Origin: a virus
Reading direction: 5' to 3' (one strand)
Length of the DNA stretch: 60,258 nucleotides
IMG/VR virus record: IMGVR_UViG_3300046002_006203
Coordinates: 1-60,258 of that record
Under the pieces are notes generated by a model. It had not been told where the DNA came from and made no database searches. It saw only the letters and a program-made list of their open reading frames with translations. Position 1 is the first letter of the stretch; each line of letters starts with the position of its first letter. Made by a program: the position numbers and the translations under genes. Positions 23,538-31,637 of this stretch are shown piece by piece.

Positions 23538-24184
23538 ACGTCCATTCCAACATCATCAAAGACTGGGCCGAGTTGCGGCCATACGGGCGCGGCTTTGACT
23601 TCATCATGGCCGATCCGCCATGGAAGTTCGTCCATAGGTCCAAGAAGGGCGAAACCGCCAAGAGCGCGGACGGACAGTATCAATGCCAGTCGCTTGACTG
23701 GATCAAGTCGCTGCCGGTGGCTGACCTTCTGGTCGGTGAAAACTGCGTCATGTGGCTCTGGGCCACCAACCCCATGCTGCCGCAGGCCTTCGAGGTTCTG
23801 GCCGCATGGGGGTTCACCTTCAAGACCTCCGGCCACTGGTCGAAAAAGACCAAGCACGGCAAGCAGGCCTTCGGCACCGGCTATATCCTGCGCTGCGCCG
23901 GAGAACCGTTCCTGATTGGCACGCGCGGCAAGCCCAAGACCGCCCGCAATGTCCGCTCGGTGATCGAAGGCAAGATCCGCAAGCACAGCCAGAAGCCAGA
24001 AGAGGCGTTCCGCGCCGCCGAGGCAATGATGCCAGCCCGCCTGTATCCGGCTGGCGTGCAGCGGCTGGAACTCTTCTCACGCACCGCCCGCCCCAACTGG
24101 AAGCACTGGGGCGACCAATCAGACTCAATCCCATTGCAGGAGAACGCACATGAGCAGCAAAATTCGCACATTCCGCCAAGATAG
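23534..24184 (+). CDS. MT-A70 family N6-adenine DNA methyltransferase
   Basis: The 216-residue enzyme has the catalytic DPPW motif at residues 27-30, then LWATNPMLPQAFEVLAAWGF and KTSGHWSKKTK with GEPFLIGTRGKPK and HSQKPEE, all hallmarks of MT-A70 phage methylases. It transfers methyl from S-adenosylmethionine to adenine, probably to protect phage DNA from restriction. Target sequence unknown. The next gene begins inside its last 35 bases. Confidence 0.9.
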   Translation: MNVHSNIIKDWAELRPYGRGFDFIMADPPWKFVHRSKKGETAKSADGQYQCQSLDWIKSLPVADLLVGENCVMWLWATNPMLPQAFEVLAAWGFTFKTSGHWSKKTKHGKQAFGTGYILRCAGEPFLIGTRGKPKTARNVRSVIEGKIRKHSQKPEEAFRAAEAMMPARLYPAGVQRLELFSRTARPNWKHWGDQSDSIPLQENAHEQQNSHIPPR

Positions 24185-24356
24185 ACCGAAGGATTGGCTG
24201 CAAGAACACCCCGAAGAAACATGGCGCTGCGATATTTTCCCGCCTGATGGGTCGGATCACCACGGGATCGGGCCGACCGAAGCGCAGGCCATCATGTCAG
24301 CCGCTTTTGCCTATCTGGGGTGGACTGCTAAACGCCAGAAAGGCGGTGACGCATGA
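24150..24356 (+). CDS. Small protein (68 aa)
   Basis: Reads TWRCDIFPPDGSDHHGIGPTEAQAIMSAAFAYLGW. Begins 35 bases inside the methyltransferase gene with AGGAGA 6 bases upstream. Unknown function. Confidence 0.55.
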   Translation: MSSKIRTFRQDRPKDWLQEHPEETWRCDIFPPDGSDHHGIGPTEAQAIMSAAFAYLGWTAKRQKGGDA

Positions 24357-24568
24357 CCACTTATCACGTCTGCGGCGAACACTCGCTTCTCTACAAGCAA
24401 GACGGGATGCGGAACTATGGGGTTCTGGCGAGCAAGCCGCAACTTGGCGGATATGACCCCATGTCTGGCACCTGCACGCCGGATGAAAGCAAACTGCGCC
24501 CCGCGACAACCAAGGACTTCGATCACTTCCGCGTCTGCTGGAATGGTCACATTGGGGGCGAGGCATGA
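24353..24568 (+). CDS. Small Cys/His-containing protein (71 aa)
   Basis: CGEH near the start, then single Cys residues in GTCTPDE and RVCWNGH. Possibly metal-binding. ATGA overlaps on both sides. Confidence 0.55.
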   Translation: MTTYHVCGEHSLLYKQDGMRNYGVLASKPQLGGYDPMSGTCTPDESKLRPATTKDFDHFRVCWNGHIGGEA

Positions 24569-24780
24569 CGGCAATCCCGCACACCTACACCGCGTCGATC
24601 AACCCGCGCTATCATGGCAAGATCACCGTCGAGGACCGCCGCCGCCTGCGCGCTGAGATTGCAGCCCGCAACGTCAACTTCCGCACCATGCACAAGACTA
24701 TCCGCATCGGGCGTTTCATCCGGCTGGAGCGCACCCACGCATGGGGGATTCAAGCCGTGTTCCAGATGGTGCGGGCATGA
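24565..24780 (+). CDS. Small basic protein (71 aa)
   Basis: Rich in Arg and Lys (VEDRRRLRAEIAARNVNFRTMHKTIRIGRF), so possibly nucleic-acid binding. Coupled to both neighbours. No family recognised. Confidence 0.55.
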   Translation: MTAIPHTYTASINPRYHGKITVEDRRRLRAEIAARNVNFRTMHKTIRIGRFIRLERTHAWGIQAVFQMVRA

Positions 24781-25037
24781 GCAAATCCCGCCTCGTCGCC
24801 AAGCTGCGCCAGAACGACGAATACCCCGCTATCAAGAAGTTCTTGAAGCAGGTCGGATTCGATCACGAGGTTCACAACCCCACGGGATCAGGCCACCCGT
24901 TCATCACGATCCGGCTGCCCCACGGCGCAATCCTCAAGCACCACATCAACTGCACCCCGTCAAACGCCGGTGGAAACGTGCGCGCGGCCTTGGCAGGGCT
25001 GCGCCGCGCACTCAGGACCGCAGGCTATGACCTGTAG
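24777..25037 (+). CDS. HicA-like small basic protein (86 aa)
   Basis: The run KFLKQVGFDHEVHNPTGSGHPFITIRLPHGAILKHHINCTPS has the strand/loop order of the HicA dsRBD-like fold, with GSGH in place of the usual GSH motif. A HicB-like partner is not adjacent. It may be a stand-alone RNA- or DNA-binding protein, so a toxin call is not made. Last rightward gene before the leftward cassette. Confidence 0.5.
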   Translation: MSKSRLVAKLRQNDEYPAIKKFLKQVGFDHEVHNPTGSGHPFITIRLPHGAILKHHINCTPSNAGGNVRAALAGLRRALRTAGYDL

Positions 25038-25041
25038 GTGG

Positions 25042-25365
25042 TCAGTAACAGACCATTTCCCCCGAGTAATCCTCGTAGCAGCTATAGGCATTGCCGTCTG
25101 CGTCGGTGCCAAACATGCCGTTACTCGTGCGGGTTTGCGACCAAGACCGGCCATCGGAGTCAGACCCATAGGTGAAATTGCCGGTCGTGGTCTGGCTCCA
25201 GTTCGATCCAGTTCGCGTGTTGTTGCCGAATGTTGTGCCGCCGTATGTTTGGTAGCTGGTGCCGTCATCGCAAGTCGTGATGCCGCCATAGGTGTAGCAT
25301 TCGGCGCTGGCGGTCCCTGCAATGGAAATAAGCGCAGCGGCAGTCGCAAAAGCAAAGCGTTTCAA
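25042..25365 (-). CDS. Secreted Ser/Thr/Gly-rich protein
   Basis: The signal peptide (MKRFAFATAAALISIAGTASA, cleavage after residue 21) is followed by a mature part of YGG/NGSD-type degenerate strands and four cysteines (two at each end), suggesting a disulfide-bonded periplasmic or surface protein. It is the last gene of a leftward cassette between rightward genes, so it is probably a lysogenic-conversion gene (moron). Function unknown. Confidence 0.65.
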   Translation of the reverse strand: MKRFAFATAAALISIAGTASAECYTYGGITTCDDGTSYQTYGGTTFGNNTRTGSNWSQTTTGNFTYGSDSDGRSWSQTRTSNGMFGTDADGNAYSCYEDYSGEMVCY

Positions 25366-25386
25366 TTCGTTACCCTTTCGTGGTGG

Positions 25387-25749
25387 TTAATGGCATGGCC
25401 ACTGCTCGGATGCAGCGAAAAACAAGGCATAATGCGCGGGCTGACCGCCCCATTGCGCGCGAAAATCGGGGTCTTCCATTTTCAACCGAAACTGATCCAC
25501 CAGATCAAACCCGTTCTTGTCTCCAAGATCGAGGGCAAGAAACCCCTCCGAATTTCCCTTTCCCTTCCTGTCGAGTCGGCATCTGTCGTTCAGCATTGTT
25601 GCCACGCCAACGGAATAGCCTGCACAGAAGTTTACACCGCCCATGTCCTCGCCGTTGCAGAGGGACTCGAAGAGTTCTGCCGTCAATTCCTCGGCAGACG
25701 CCGTTCCTGTGAGTGCAAGAGCGACGGCCAAGGCGCGGAAAATCATCAT
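25387..25749 (-). CDS. Periplasmic Rap1a/Tai-like protein
   Basis: The 120-residue protein has a signal peptide (cleavage near TASA-EE, residue 19). Cysteines in SLCNGED, NFCAGYSVGV, NDRC and the terminal WPCH follow the C-x-GYxxGV pattern of Rap1a/Tai immunity proteins that neutralise type VI secretion effectors in the periplasm. The match is from motif memory and the family is loose. It starts right after the RHH gene stop and is likely cotranscribed with it. Confidence 0.5.
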   Translation of the reverse strand: MMIFRALAVALALTGTASAEELTAELFESLCNGEDMGGVNFCAGYSVGVATMLNDRCRLDRKGKGNSEGFLALDLGDKNGFDLVDQFRLKMEDPDFRAQWGGQPAHYALFFAASEQWPCH

Positions 25750-25947
25750 TCAGGCAATCCCATTCTCTGCAAGTGCCTCGTCAAGCAGGGCGCGGATAGC
25801 CTCCGGCCTTGTCTGTTCAGGATTTTGAGCAAGGCGGTATTCGTCAACCCGCGCAAGCAGATCGGGTTGAATACGCACGCCAATCAGTTCGCCAAGCCCC
25901 GTAGCTGGCCTGCCACGCTTGCGCTTTTCTGTTATCGTTTTTTCCAT
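25750..25947 (-). CDS. Ribbon-helix-helix regulator (Arc/CopG-like)
   Basis: The 65-residue protein (TEKRKRGRPATG, then GVRIQPDLLARVDEYRLAQNPEQTRPEAIRALLDEALAE) is a typical RHH fold with an AT-hook-like GRP start. The ATG at 25947 has AGGA 5 bases upstream. It heads the leftward cassette and probably autoregulates it through the ACGATAACGATAA element in its promoter. Confidence 0.75.
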   Translation of the reverse strand: MEKTITEKRKRGRPATGLGELIGVRIQPDLLARVDEYRLAQNPEQTRPEAIRALLDEALAENGIA

Positions 25948-25960
25948 TGCTTCCTGCATT

Positions 25961-25989
25961 ATTTTACGATAACGATAAATGCAGGCCAA
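25961..25989 (-). promoter_or_regulatory. Promoter of the leftward cassette, with tandem CGATAA operator
   Basis: Reading leftward: -35 TTGGCC (25989-25984), 17-base spacer, -10 TAAAAT (25966-25961). The spacer contains the tandem element ACGATAACGATAA (25966-25978, plus strand). An inverted copy TTATCGT lies at 25932-25938 inside the gene start. This suits binding by the RHH protein. Confidence 0.6.
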
Positions 25990-26049
25990 GGCAAGTGCTG
26001 CAAACACCGCCTCGGCCCTAACCGAAACCCGATCCCAAGGAGATCGCGT

Positions 26050-26325
26050 ATGGCTGACGCCACCCTTACATCCCGTCGCGGGATTTTGAAAATGATTCCC
26101 ACCGTGACTGTGGCCGCATCGGCAGGGGTTTTCCCCTGTTTTGCTGATGCAACCGGCGCTGACTCCGCGCAAATCGCCCAATCCCTGCTGTCCAGCATCG
26201 AGACGCCCGCTGGCGCGTCCCTTCTGGCGGTCACGATCCGCGCCACCGGCGCAATCGAAGCATCCTGCATGTCGCGCGAAGGCGCGCTGCTCCACCGCAA
26301 CCCCGCCACCGGCACTTGGATCTGA
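26050..26325 (+). CDS. Small protein with Tat-like signal (91 aa)
   Basis: The N-terminus contains SRRGILK followed by a moderately hydrophobic stretch (IPTVTVAASAGVFPCFADA), close to the twin-arginine consensus S-R-R-x-F-L-K. The mature part is short (about 60 residues) with no recognised fold. The ATG at 26050 has AAGGAG at good spacing. Export through Tat is inferred from sequence only. Confidence 0.5.
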   Translation: MADATLTSRRGILKMIPTVTVAASAGVFPCFADATGADSAQIAQSLLSSIETPAGASLLAVTIRATGAIEASCMSREGALLHRNPATGTWI

Positions 26326-26336
26326 GGAGAACGCAC

Positions 26337-27122
26337 ATGGGTAACGAAAAGCATACCGATCTTGACGCAGTTCTGGCCCCCGTTGTCTTTGCCAAGGACG
26401 GTGAAGTGTTTGCCACCAGCCGCGATGTGGCGACGTTTTTCGCCAAAGAACATCGCAGCATCCTTCGGGATATCGACGCTCTGATCGCATCTGAGGCCAG
26501 TTTGGCCCTGCACAGTTTTGTGCAGGGCTACTACACGGTTCCGCAAACTGGCGATCAACGCCACCGCATGTTTGAAATGGACCGCACCGGCTTCACGCTG
26601 TTGGCGATGGGCTTCAACGGCGACAAAGCTCTCCGCTTCAAGATGCGCTACATCAAAGCCTTCGACGCGATGGAGAAAGAACTCCGCGCCCGCCCTGCGG
26701 CCCCGTCCATCGACTTGAACGACCCGTCGCAACTCCGCACCCTTCTTCTGAACTATTCCGAGAAAACGGAACGCTTGGAGAAGCGCGTCGAGGAACTCTT
26801 GCCCTCCGAACAGGCGCTGGATCGCATTGCACAGGCTGACGGTTCTCTTTGCATCACGGATGCGGCCAAGGCGTTGCAGATGCGCCCGACCGACTTGTTC
26901 CGCTATCTGCGCGAGAACGGCTGGATTTACCGGCGCGCAGGAGGATCTGGCGACTTGGGATACCAGTCCAAGACCGTCGCCGGATTGCTCGAACACAAGG
27001 TCACGACTGTTCTGCGCGCTGACGGAAGCGAGAAAGTGACGGAACAGGTCAGAGTCACGGCGCGCGGGTTGGCAAAACTGGCGAAAATCCTGCCGCCTGC
27101 TGTCACTGACCGGATGATCTGA
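26337..27122 (+). CDS. rha: Rha-family antirepressor with KilAC domain
   Basis: The 261-residue protein has an N-terminal Rha/pRha domain (FATSRDVATFFAKEHRSILRDID, FEMDRTGFTLLAMGFNGDKAL, YIKAFDAME) and a C-terminal KilAC antirepressor domain (about 145-255, ITDAAKALQMRPTDLFRYLRENGWIYRR ... VTARGLAKLAKIL). Such proteins antagonise repressors or interfere with host regulation. The ATG at 26337 has GAGGAGA 7 bases upstream. Confidence 0.88.
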   Translation: MGNEKHTDLDAVLAPVVFAKDGEVFATSRDVATFFAKEHRSILRDIDALIASEASLALHSFVQGYYTVPQTGDQRHRMFEMDRTGFTLLAMGFNGDKALRFKMRYIKAFDAMEKELRARPAAPSIDLNDPSQLRTLLLNYSEKTERLEKRVEELLPSEQALDRIAQADGSLCITDAAKALQMRPTDLFRYLRENGWIYRRAGGSGDLGYQSKTVAGLLEHKVTTVLRADGSEKVTEQVRVTARGLAKLAKILPPAVTDRMI

Positions 27123-27125
27123 CCA

Positions 27126-27272
27126 ATGGCACAGGATGAAGCAGTCACAATGGAACGGTTGGTGCGCGCTCGGCGCATCATCCGCCGCCTGATGAAATCC
27201 CGCCCCAGCGCCAAGCCCATACTTGACCGGCTGAACATGGAAATCCGCGCACTCCGCAAGGTGGCAAAATGA
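27126..27272 (+). CDS. Small basic helical protein (48 aa)
   Basis: MAQDEAVTMERLVRARRII and so on; two helices with many Arg. Begins 3 bases after the antirepressor stop and overlaps the next gene by 4 bases. Confidence 0.5.
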   Translation: MAQDEAVTMERLVRARRIIRRLMKSRPSAKPILDRLNMEIRALRKVAK

Positions 27273-27367
27273 CCGGACTCATTCGCGCCTGCCTTCTCGC
27301 CCCCGCTGTCGTCCTGACCCTTTGGACGATGTTTTCTTTCTTCCTGTTGCTGGAGCCGACCCTATGA
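27269..27367 (+). CDS. Single-span membrane peptide (32 aa)
   Basis: One hydrophobic helix nearly fills the peptide (RACLLAPAVVLTLWTMFSFFLLL). ATGA overlaps at both ends support translation. Role unknown. Confidence 0.5.
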   Translation: MTGLIRACLLAPAVVLTLWTMFSFFLLLEPTL

Positions 27368-27591
27368 AGCGCATCCCCATCACCGACGCCAATTTCACGG
27401 AGCGCGCAGGCCGGTATCTGGCGCTGATCGAGTGGGCGCGCAGCCGGTATTCCGAAAAGGGCATCCTGCGCGTGATCCACCTCGGCCAGCCCACCATCTA
27501 CGCCCGCATCGAGGACATGGCCGCCGCCCGCTACATCGGCACCTCGGAGCATTACCCCACCGTCACCCTCAAAGCCGCCCGCGCCGCCTGA
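27364..27591 (+). CDS. Small protein (75 aa)
   Basis: A helical start (FTERAGRYLALIEWARSRYSEKGI) and LGQPTIYARIEDMAAARYIG. ATGA overlap with the membrane peptide gene. No recognised family. Confidence 0.55.
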   Translation: MKRIPITDANFTERAGRYLALIEWARSRYSEKGILRVIHLGQPTIYARIEDMAAARYIGTSEHYPTVTLKAARAA

Positions 27592-27603
27592 AAGGACAAT
27601 CCC

Positions 27604-27966
27604 ATGTATGCACTCGATTTCGCCAATGAAGCAGAAGCCAACTGCGACGCCTTTGAGGCTATCGCATCCGGCACGGTTCACCACGCTGACGACGACGCCT
27701 GCGACCCCACCACCGTTACCAAGGTGGTCAAGATCACCGACCGCATGTTCCGCTGGGGCATGGCCGAAAACCTCGCCAACAGCGACGCCCCGAAAGGCCC
27801 GCGCCGCATCGAGGACTATGTGGCCGAATATCTGGCCGATCTGCACGCCCAGCCTTCCTGCGGCTGCGAATACGACTGCTGCGGCCATCGCAGCGGCCAC
27901 GCCGACGCCTACCACATCGCGGGCGCGCTCTACTGCGTCCAGATCCACACCTCCCGCAACTATTGA
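27604..27966 (+). CDS. Cys/His-rich protein (120 aa)
   Basis: A C-terminal cluster SCGCEYDCCGHRSGH offers five metal ligands. The N-terminal part is acidic. Probably zinc-binding. GAAAGGA lies upstream of the ATG. Confidence 0.6.
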   Translation: MYALDFANEAEANCDAFEAIASGTVHHADDDACDPTTVTKVVKITDRMFRWGMAENLANSDAPKGPRRIEDYVAEYLADLHAQPSCGCEYDCCGHRSGHADAYHIAGALYCVQIHTSRNY

Positions 27967-27976
27967 GGCTTGCCCC

Positions 27977-28432
27977 ATGAAAACGATTAACAGCCCCGCC
28001 GCCCCGAAATCCGCAGAACACGACCACCCGTTCCGCATCGGCATCCATTGCAAGGAGTGCCGCAGCACCCAGATTTGCCGCGATGCTGTCGCCCGCTGGA
28101 GCGAGCCGGAACAGGTCTGGGAACTGTCCAGCACCCAAGACAACGTGACCTGCGACGATTGCGGCTGCGAAACCACCGTCAACCGTCTGCGCGACATGGA
28201 GGGCATGGATGCAGGGCCGGTCACGCCGCAAGACTGCTACGAGGGCGAGACGTTTGAAGCCGTGCAAGTGATCGAGCCGCTGCACGCCCTTGCCCGCGCC
28301 TTCATGGCGGCCAAGCCGCAGTTCGCTCCCGCATCGCTGGATGAATGGCTGGCCGACCACGATCAAGAGTTGTCGCAGCTTGAGCGCCGCACCGGCTACG
28401 CCATCCTGAATCAGATCAACGCGCTGGAGTAA
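27977..28432 (+). CDS. Zinc-ribbon protein (151 aa)
   Basis: Two Cys clusters (HCKECRSTQIC and TCDDCGCE) about 35 residues apart form a zinc ribbon; the C-terminal half is helical. The start is the ATG at 27977. Function unknown. Confidence 0.6.
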   Translation: MKTINSPAAPKSAEHDHPFRIGIHCKECRSTQICRDAVARWSEPEQVWELSSTQDNVTCDDCGCETTVNRLRDMEGMDAGPVTPQDCYEGETFEAVQVIEPLHALARAFMAAKPQFAPASLDEWLADHDQELSQLERRTGYAILNQINALE

Positions 28433-28438
28433 CAGAGC

Positions 28439-29065
28439 ATGCCTAATTTCATCCTAGACACCACGCTCGACGCGACAATCTTGGTCGAGGCACCGGACGA
28501 AAACACCGCCCGCCAAATGCTGCATGACGTGATCGGCGCGGAGGTCGCCCAAGCCAACCTCGGCGCATGGCCGAATGGCGACCCGTGCCTTGCCGCTGTG
28601 CAGATCAAGCCCTACGCGCGGGTGACGCTGCTAGATGCCGAGGTGGCCGCCCCTGACCTGATCGAACCCAAACAATCACGCCGCAAACCGCCCAAAGGCC
28701 ACCGCTTCACCAACGGCTGGGATGGGGAGCGCACCACCGGCACCGCCATTGGCACGATCTGGTGGGATTATTTGCACGGATCTGGCGATGTGACGCTTTC
28801 GCCCGAGTTCGACGCCATGGACTATGTGAGCAAGATCGACGCATTGCAGGACGCCATCGGGCTGATGAACCGTGAAAAGGCAACGCTGATGGAGGCAGAG
28901 GCAATCAGGTGGGAAGCGGAAAGGCTGAATCGATCCATCGCTGAAATCAACGCGCACGTTCCGCACCGTATCGTCCTGCGTGCCTCTGGCGAAGGACACT
29001 CGACCCCCACCGCGTCAATGCTGACCCGTGCCGCATTTCAGGAAGATGATGGCGAGATAGACTGA
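28439..29065 (+). CDS. Hypothetical protein (208 aa), last right-early gene
   Basis: The N-terminal 70 residues alternate strands and helices (FILDTTLDATILVEAPDENTARQML), and a coiled coil occupies about 140-180 (EKATLMEAEAIRWEAERLNRSIAEIN). It lies directly before the terminator at 29099. No family recognised. Confidence 0.6.
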   Translation: MPNFILDTTLDATILVEAPDENTARQMLHDVIGAEVAQANLGAWPNGDPCLAAVQIKPYARVTLLDAEVAAPDLIEPKQSRRKPPKGHRFTNGWDGERTTGTAIGTIWWDYLHGSGDVTLSPEFDAMDYVSKIDALQDAIGLMNREKATLMEAEAIRWEAERLNRSIAEINAHVPHRIVLRASGEGHSTPTASMLTRAAFQEDDGEID

Positions 29066-29098
29066 AACCCGCCTCACGCAAAAGACCCGAATAATCCG

Positions 29099-29128
29099 GC
29101 CCCCTGACACACAATCAGGGGGCTTTTT
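29099..29128 (+). terminator. Rho-independent terminator at the early/late boundary
   Basis: A perfect 9-bp stem GCCCCCTGA / TCAGGGGGC with a 7-base loop is followed by TTTTT. It ends the right early operon. Late transcription must start downstream or read through; a weak TTGATT-N17-CACATT promoter-like pair at about 29148-29176 is the only candidate seen. Confidence 0.88.
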
Positions 29129-29205
29129 CATGCCGCAAGCCCACCAGTTGATTACTCCGCCGTTTTGCATCACATTACGCAGCACAACGGACGGAGCAAC
29201 AGGAC

Positions 29206-30000
29206 GTGGCCCAGAAGCCGGAACTCAGTGACAGACAGGAGCGATTTGTTCGGGAATATCTCATTTCCGGCAATGCCTCTGACGCTTATCGCAGGGCCGG
29301 ATACTCGGCGCGCGATGCAGACTCGGCAGGCCCAAGGCTGTTGGGAAATGTCCGTATCAAGGCCGCCATCGCCAAATTGACCAAAAAACGGCTGGAAAAG
29401 CTGGATATTACAGCCGATTCCGTGCTGGCCCGATACCGCGACATTGCCGATGCCGACACCACCAAACTGACAGGATACCATGTCGGAGCGTGTCGATACT
29501 GCTGGGGCGAGGGACACGCCTACCACTGGAAAACTGAGCGCGAGTTCAACGAGGCTCTGGCACAAGCCAAGATCAAGCTGCCCAAGGGAGCCACGCCGGA
29601 GCAAGAGGAGGTGTTGCTTCCGAAGATCGACGGAGGCTTTGGCTATCGCATCACGGCAAACCCATGCCCATCCTGCCCAGAGTGTGCGGGGCTTGGCGTC
29701 ACCTATACCAGATTTGCTGACACCTCGACGCTGACCGGCGCGGAGAAGCAGCTATACGAGGCTGTTGAGCAAACCAAGGACGGCATCAAGTTCAAGCTGG
29801 CCGACCGCGACAAGGCCCGCGACATGATCGCCCGCCATGTGGGCCTGGCAACCGAGAAGGTCGAGCATGGCGTGAACGACGCGCTGGCTCAACTTCTGGC
29901 TGGCGCGCAAGGAACCGCCCTGCCCATCGCCCCATCGCCCTATTCAGCATCACCAGATGCCGACGATGGTGATCGTGACGACGAGGACGAGCCAGCATGA
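29206..30000 (+). CDS. terS: Terminase small subunit
   Basis: The 264-residue protein begins with the terminase_2 signature (LSDRQERFVREYLISGNASDAYRRAGY). It continues with a Cys-containing insert (CRYCWGEGHAYHW ... CPSCPECAGLG) that looks like a zinc knuckle, and ends in an acidic tail. It recognises phage DNA and starts packaging. The start is GTG at 29206. The stop overlaps the large subunit ATG. Confidence 0.9.
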   Translation: MAQKPELSDRQERFVREYLISGNASDAYRRAGYSARDADSAGPRLLGNVRIKAAIAKLTKKRLEKLDITADSVLARYRDIADADTTKLTGYHVGACRYCWGEGHAYHWKTEREFNEALAQAKIKLPKGATPEQEEVLLPKIDGGFGYRITANPCPSCPECAGLGVTYTRFADTSTLTGAEKQLYEAVEQTKDGIKFKLADRDKARDMIARHVGLATEKVEHGVNDALAQLLAGAQGTALPIAPSPYSASPDADDGDRDDEDEPA

Positions 30001-31637
30001 GTGCCATGGGCCGTGTCTCTGTCGATCCTGATTTCAAGCCTCAGACCGAGGCCGACTGGGCGATGTGCCTGCAAGATCCGATGTGGCGCATCTGTTCCGG
30101 CCAACTCTACAAGATTATGATTAAGGGCGACGCGGACACCGTGGGGCATGTGCAGCCCTTCCGGCCCAACATCAACCAGCGTGCGTTCCTGTCGGCCCTG
30201 CATTACCTCAATGTGATCCTCAAGGCTCGACAGCTTGGGTTCACCACCCTTATCTCGATCATCTGGCTCGACCACGCGCTGTTCAACGCCGATCAGCGAT
30301 GCGGGTTGATCGCACATACGCTGGAAGATGCGGCCTCGATCTTCCGTGACAAGGTGAAGTTCGCCTACGAGAACCTGCCAGCCCCGATCCGCTCCAAGTT
30401 CCCGTTGAAGCGCGATAGCGGAAAGGAATTGTTGTTTGCTCATAACAACAGCGCCATCCGCGTTGCTACCTCTATGCGCTCCGGCACCATCCACCGGCTG
30501 CACATTTCGGAAATGGGCAAGATTGCCGCTGCGCGCCCAGACCGCGCCAAGGAAATCACCACGGGTTCGCTGCCCACCGTTCCGGCCAACGGCATCGTCA
30601 TTATCGAGTCCACCGCCGAGGGCATGGCGGGCGAGTTCTACGACATTGCCACGCGGGCCGAGAAGCGCGCCATCCAAGAGCGCGCGCTCAAAGATCCGAT
30701 TTTGCCCACCGATTACCGATTCCACTTCTTCGCATGGTGGCAGCAACCCGAATACCGGCTGCCGCTCGATCAGGCGAAGCGCGTGCGGATCAGCGCCAAG
30801 GAACACGAATACTTCGATACCGTCGAAGGCCTCATGGATTGCGAAATCCACATCACCCAGCGCGCTTGGTATATCGCCAAGCGGGACAACAGCTTTGCCA
30901 CCACGCCCGAAGATATGTGGCGCGAGTTTCCGTCCACCCCCAAGGAATGCTGGCAGGCATCCACGGACGGCAAATACTACGCCACCGCCCTTGCCATCGC
31001 CCGCCGTGAAGGACGTATCGGCAAGGTTCCCCTGCTGCGCCATGTGCCGGTCAACAGTTTCTGGGATCTGGGCGCATCGGACGACACCTCGATCTGGCTG
31101 CATCAGCGGGTTGGCCGTGTGGATCACTGGGTCCGGTTCTACGAGGCCGCAGGCGCTGGCTATCTGCATTTCATCCTCTGGTTGGAGTCGCAGGGCTGCA
31201 TCTGGGGAACGCACTACCTGCCCCACGACGCCGATCAGAAGCGCCAGCAGAACCAGAAAGAGCCGTCAGAGTTCGCCATCGCCTCGCCGGTGATGATCCT
31301 GCGGGAAATGCGGCCGAGTTGGGATTTTCAGGTAGTGCCGCGCGTCCAGACCATCCAGCACGGCATTGATTTGGTCAGGCAGGATTTCTCAACCTACTGG
31401 TTTGACGAGGAGGGCTGCAAAGAGGGCTTGGCCCACATCGAAGCCTATAGCCGCGAGTGGAACACCCGCCTGCAATGCTGGCACGACCACCCGCGCCACG
31501 ACGAACACAGCCACGCCGCCGATGCGCTGCGCCAGAAGGCGCAGGGCTATTCGGCTGGCACACCCCTCACAGCCTCTAACCGCACCGCAAACACTGGCCG
31601 CGCTCCCCGCCGCCGCGCATCGGGAATGACCGCATGA
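29997..31637 (+). CDS. terL: Terminase large subunit
   Basis: The 546-residue packaging motor has an ATPase domain with KARQLGFTT at about 76-84 (Walker A variant) and IVIIE at 200-204 (Walker B with catalytic Glu-204). The nuclease domain begins near FWDLGASDD (Asp-357) and ends with HSHAADALR. It pumps DNA into the procapsid through the portal and cuts it. With a P22-type portal and a circular contig, headful packaging is likely. Confidence 0.93.
   Translation: MSAMGRVSVDPDFKPQTEADWAMCLQDPMWRICSGQLYKIMIKGDADTVGHVQPFRPNINQRAFLSALHYLNVILKARQLGFTTLISIIWLDHALFNADQRCGLIAHTLEDAASIFRDKVKFAYENLPAPIRSKFPLKRDSGKELLFAHNNSAIRVATSMRSGTIHRLHISEMGKIAAARPDRAKEITTGSLPTVPANGIVIIESTAEGMAGEFYDIATRAEKRAIQERALKDPILPTDYRFHFFAWWQQPEYRLPLDQAKRVRISAKEHEYFDTVEGLMDCEIHITQRAWYIAKRDNSFATTPEDMWREFPSTPKECWQASTDGKYYATALAIARREGRIGKVPLLRHVPVNSFWDLGASDDTSIWLHQRVGRVDHWVRFYEAAGAGYLHFILWLESQGCIWGTHYLPHDADQKRQQNQKEPSEFAIASPVMILREMRPSWDFQVVPRVQTIQHGIDLVRQDFSTYWFDEEGCKEGLAHIEAYSREWNTRLQCWHDHPRHDEHSHAADALRQKAQGYSAGTPLTASNRTANTGRAPRRRASGMTA

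Noticed and set aside
24777-25037. HicA toxin of a toxin-antitoxin pair
   Set aside because: The fold pattern is only loosely similar and no HicB-like gene is adjacent; described as HicA-like without a toxin call.
29164-29174. Eleven-base repeat TTTGCATCACA shared with 11556-11566
   Set aside because: Only two copies, one inside a gene; too short to assign as attachment, packaging or promoter element.
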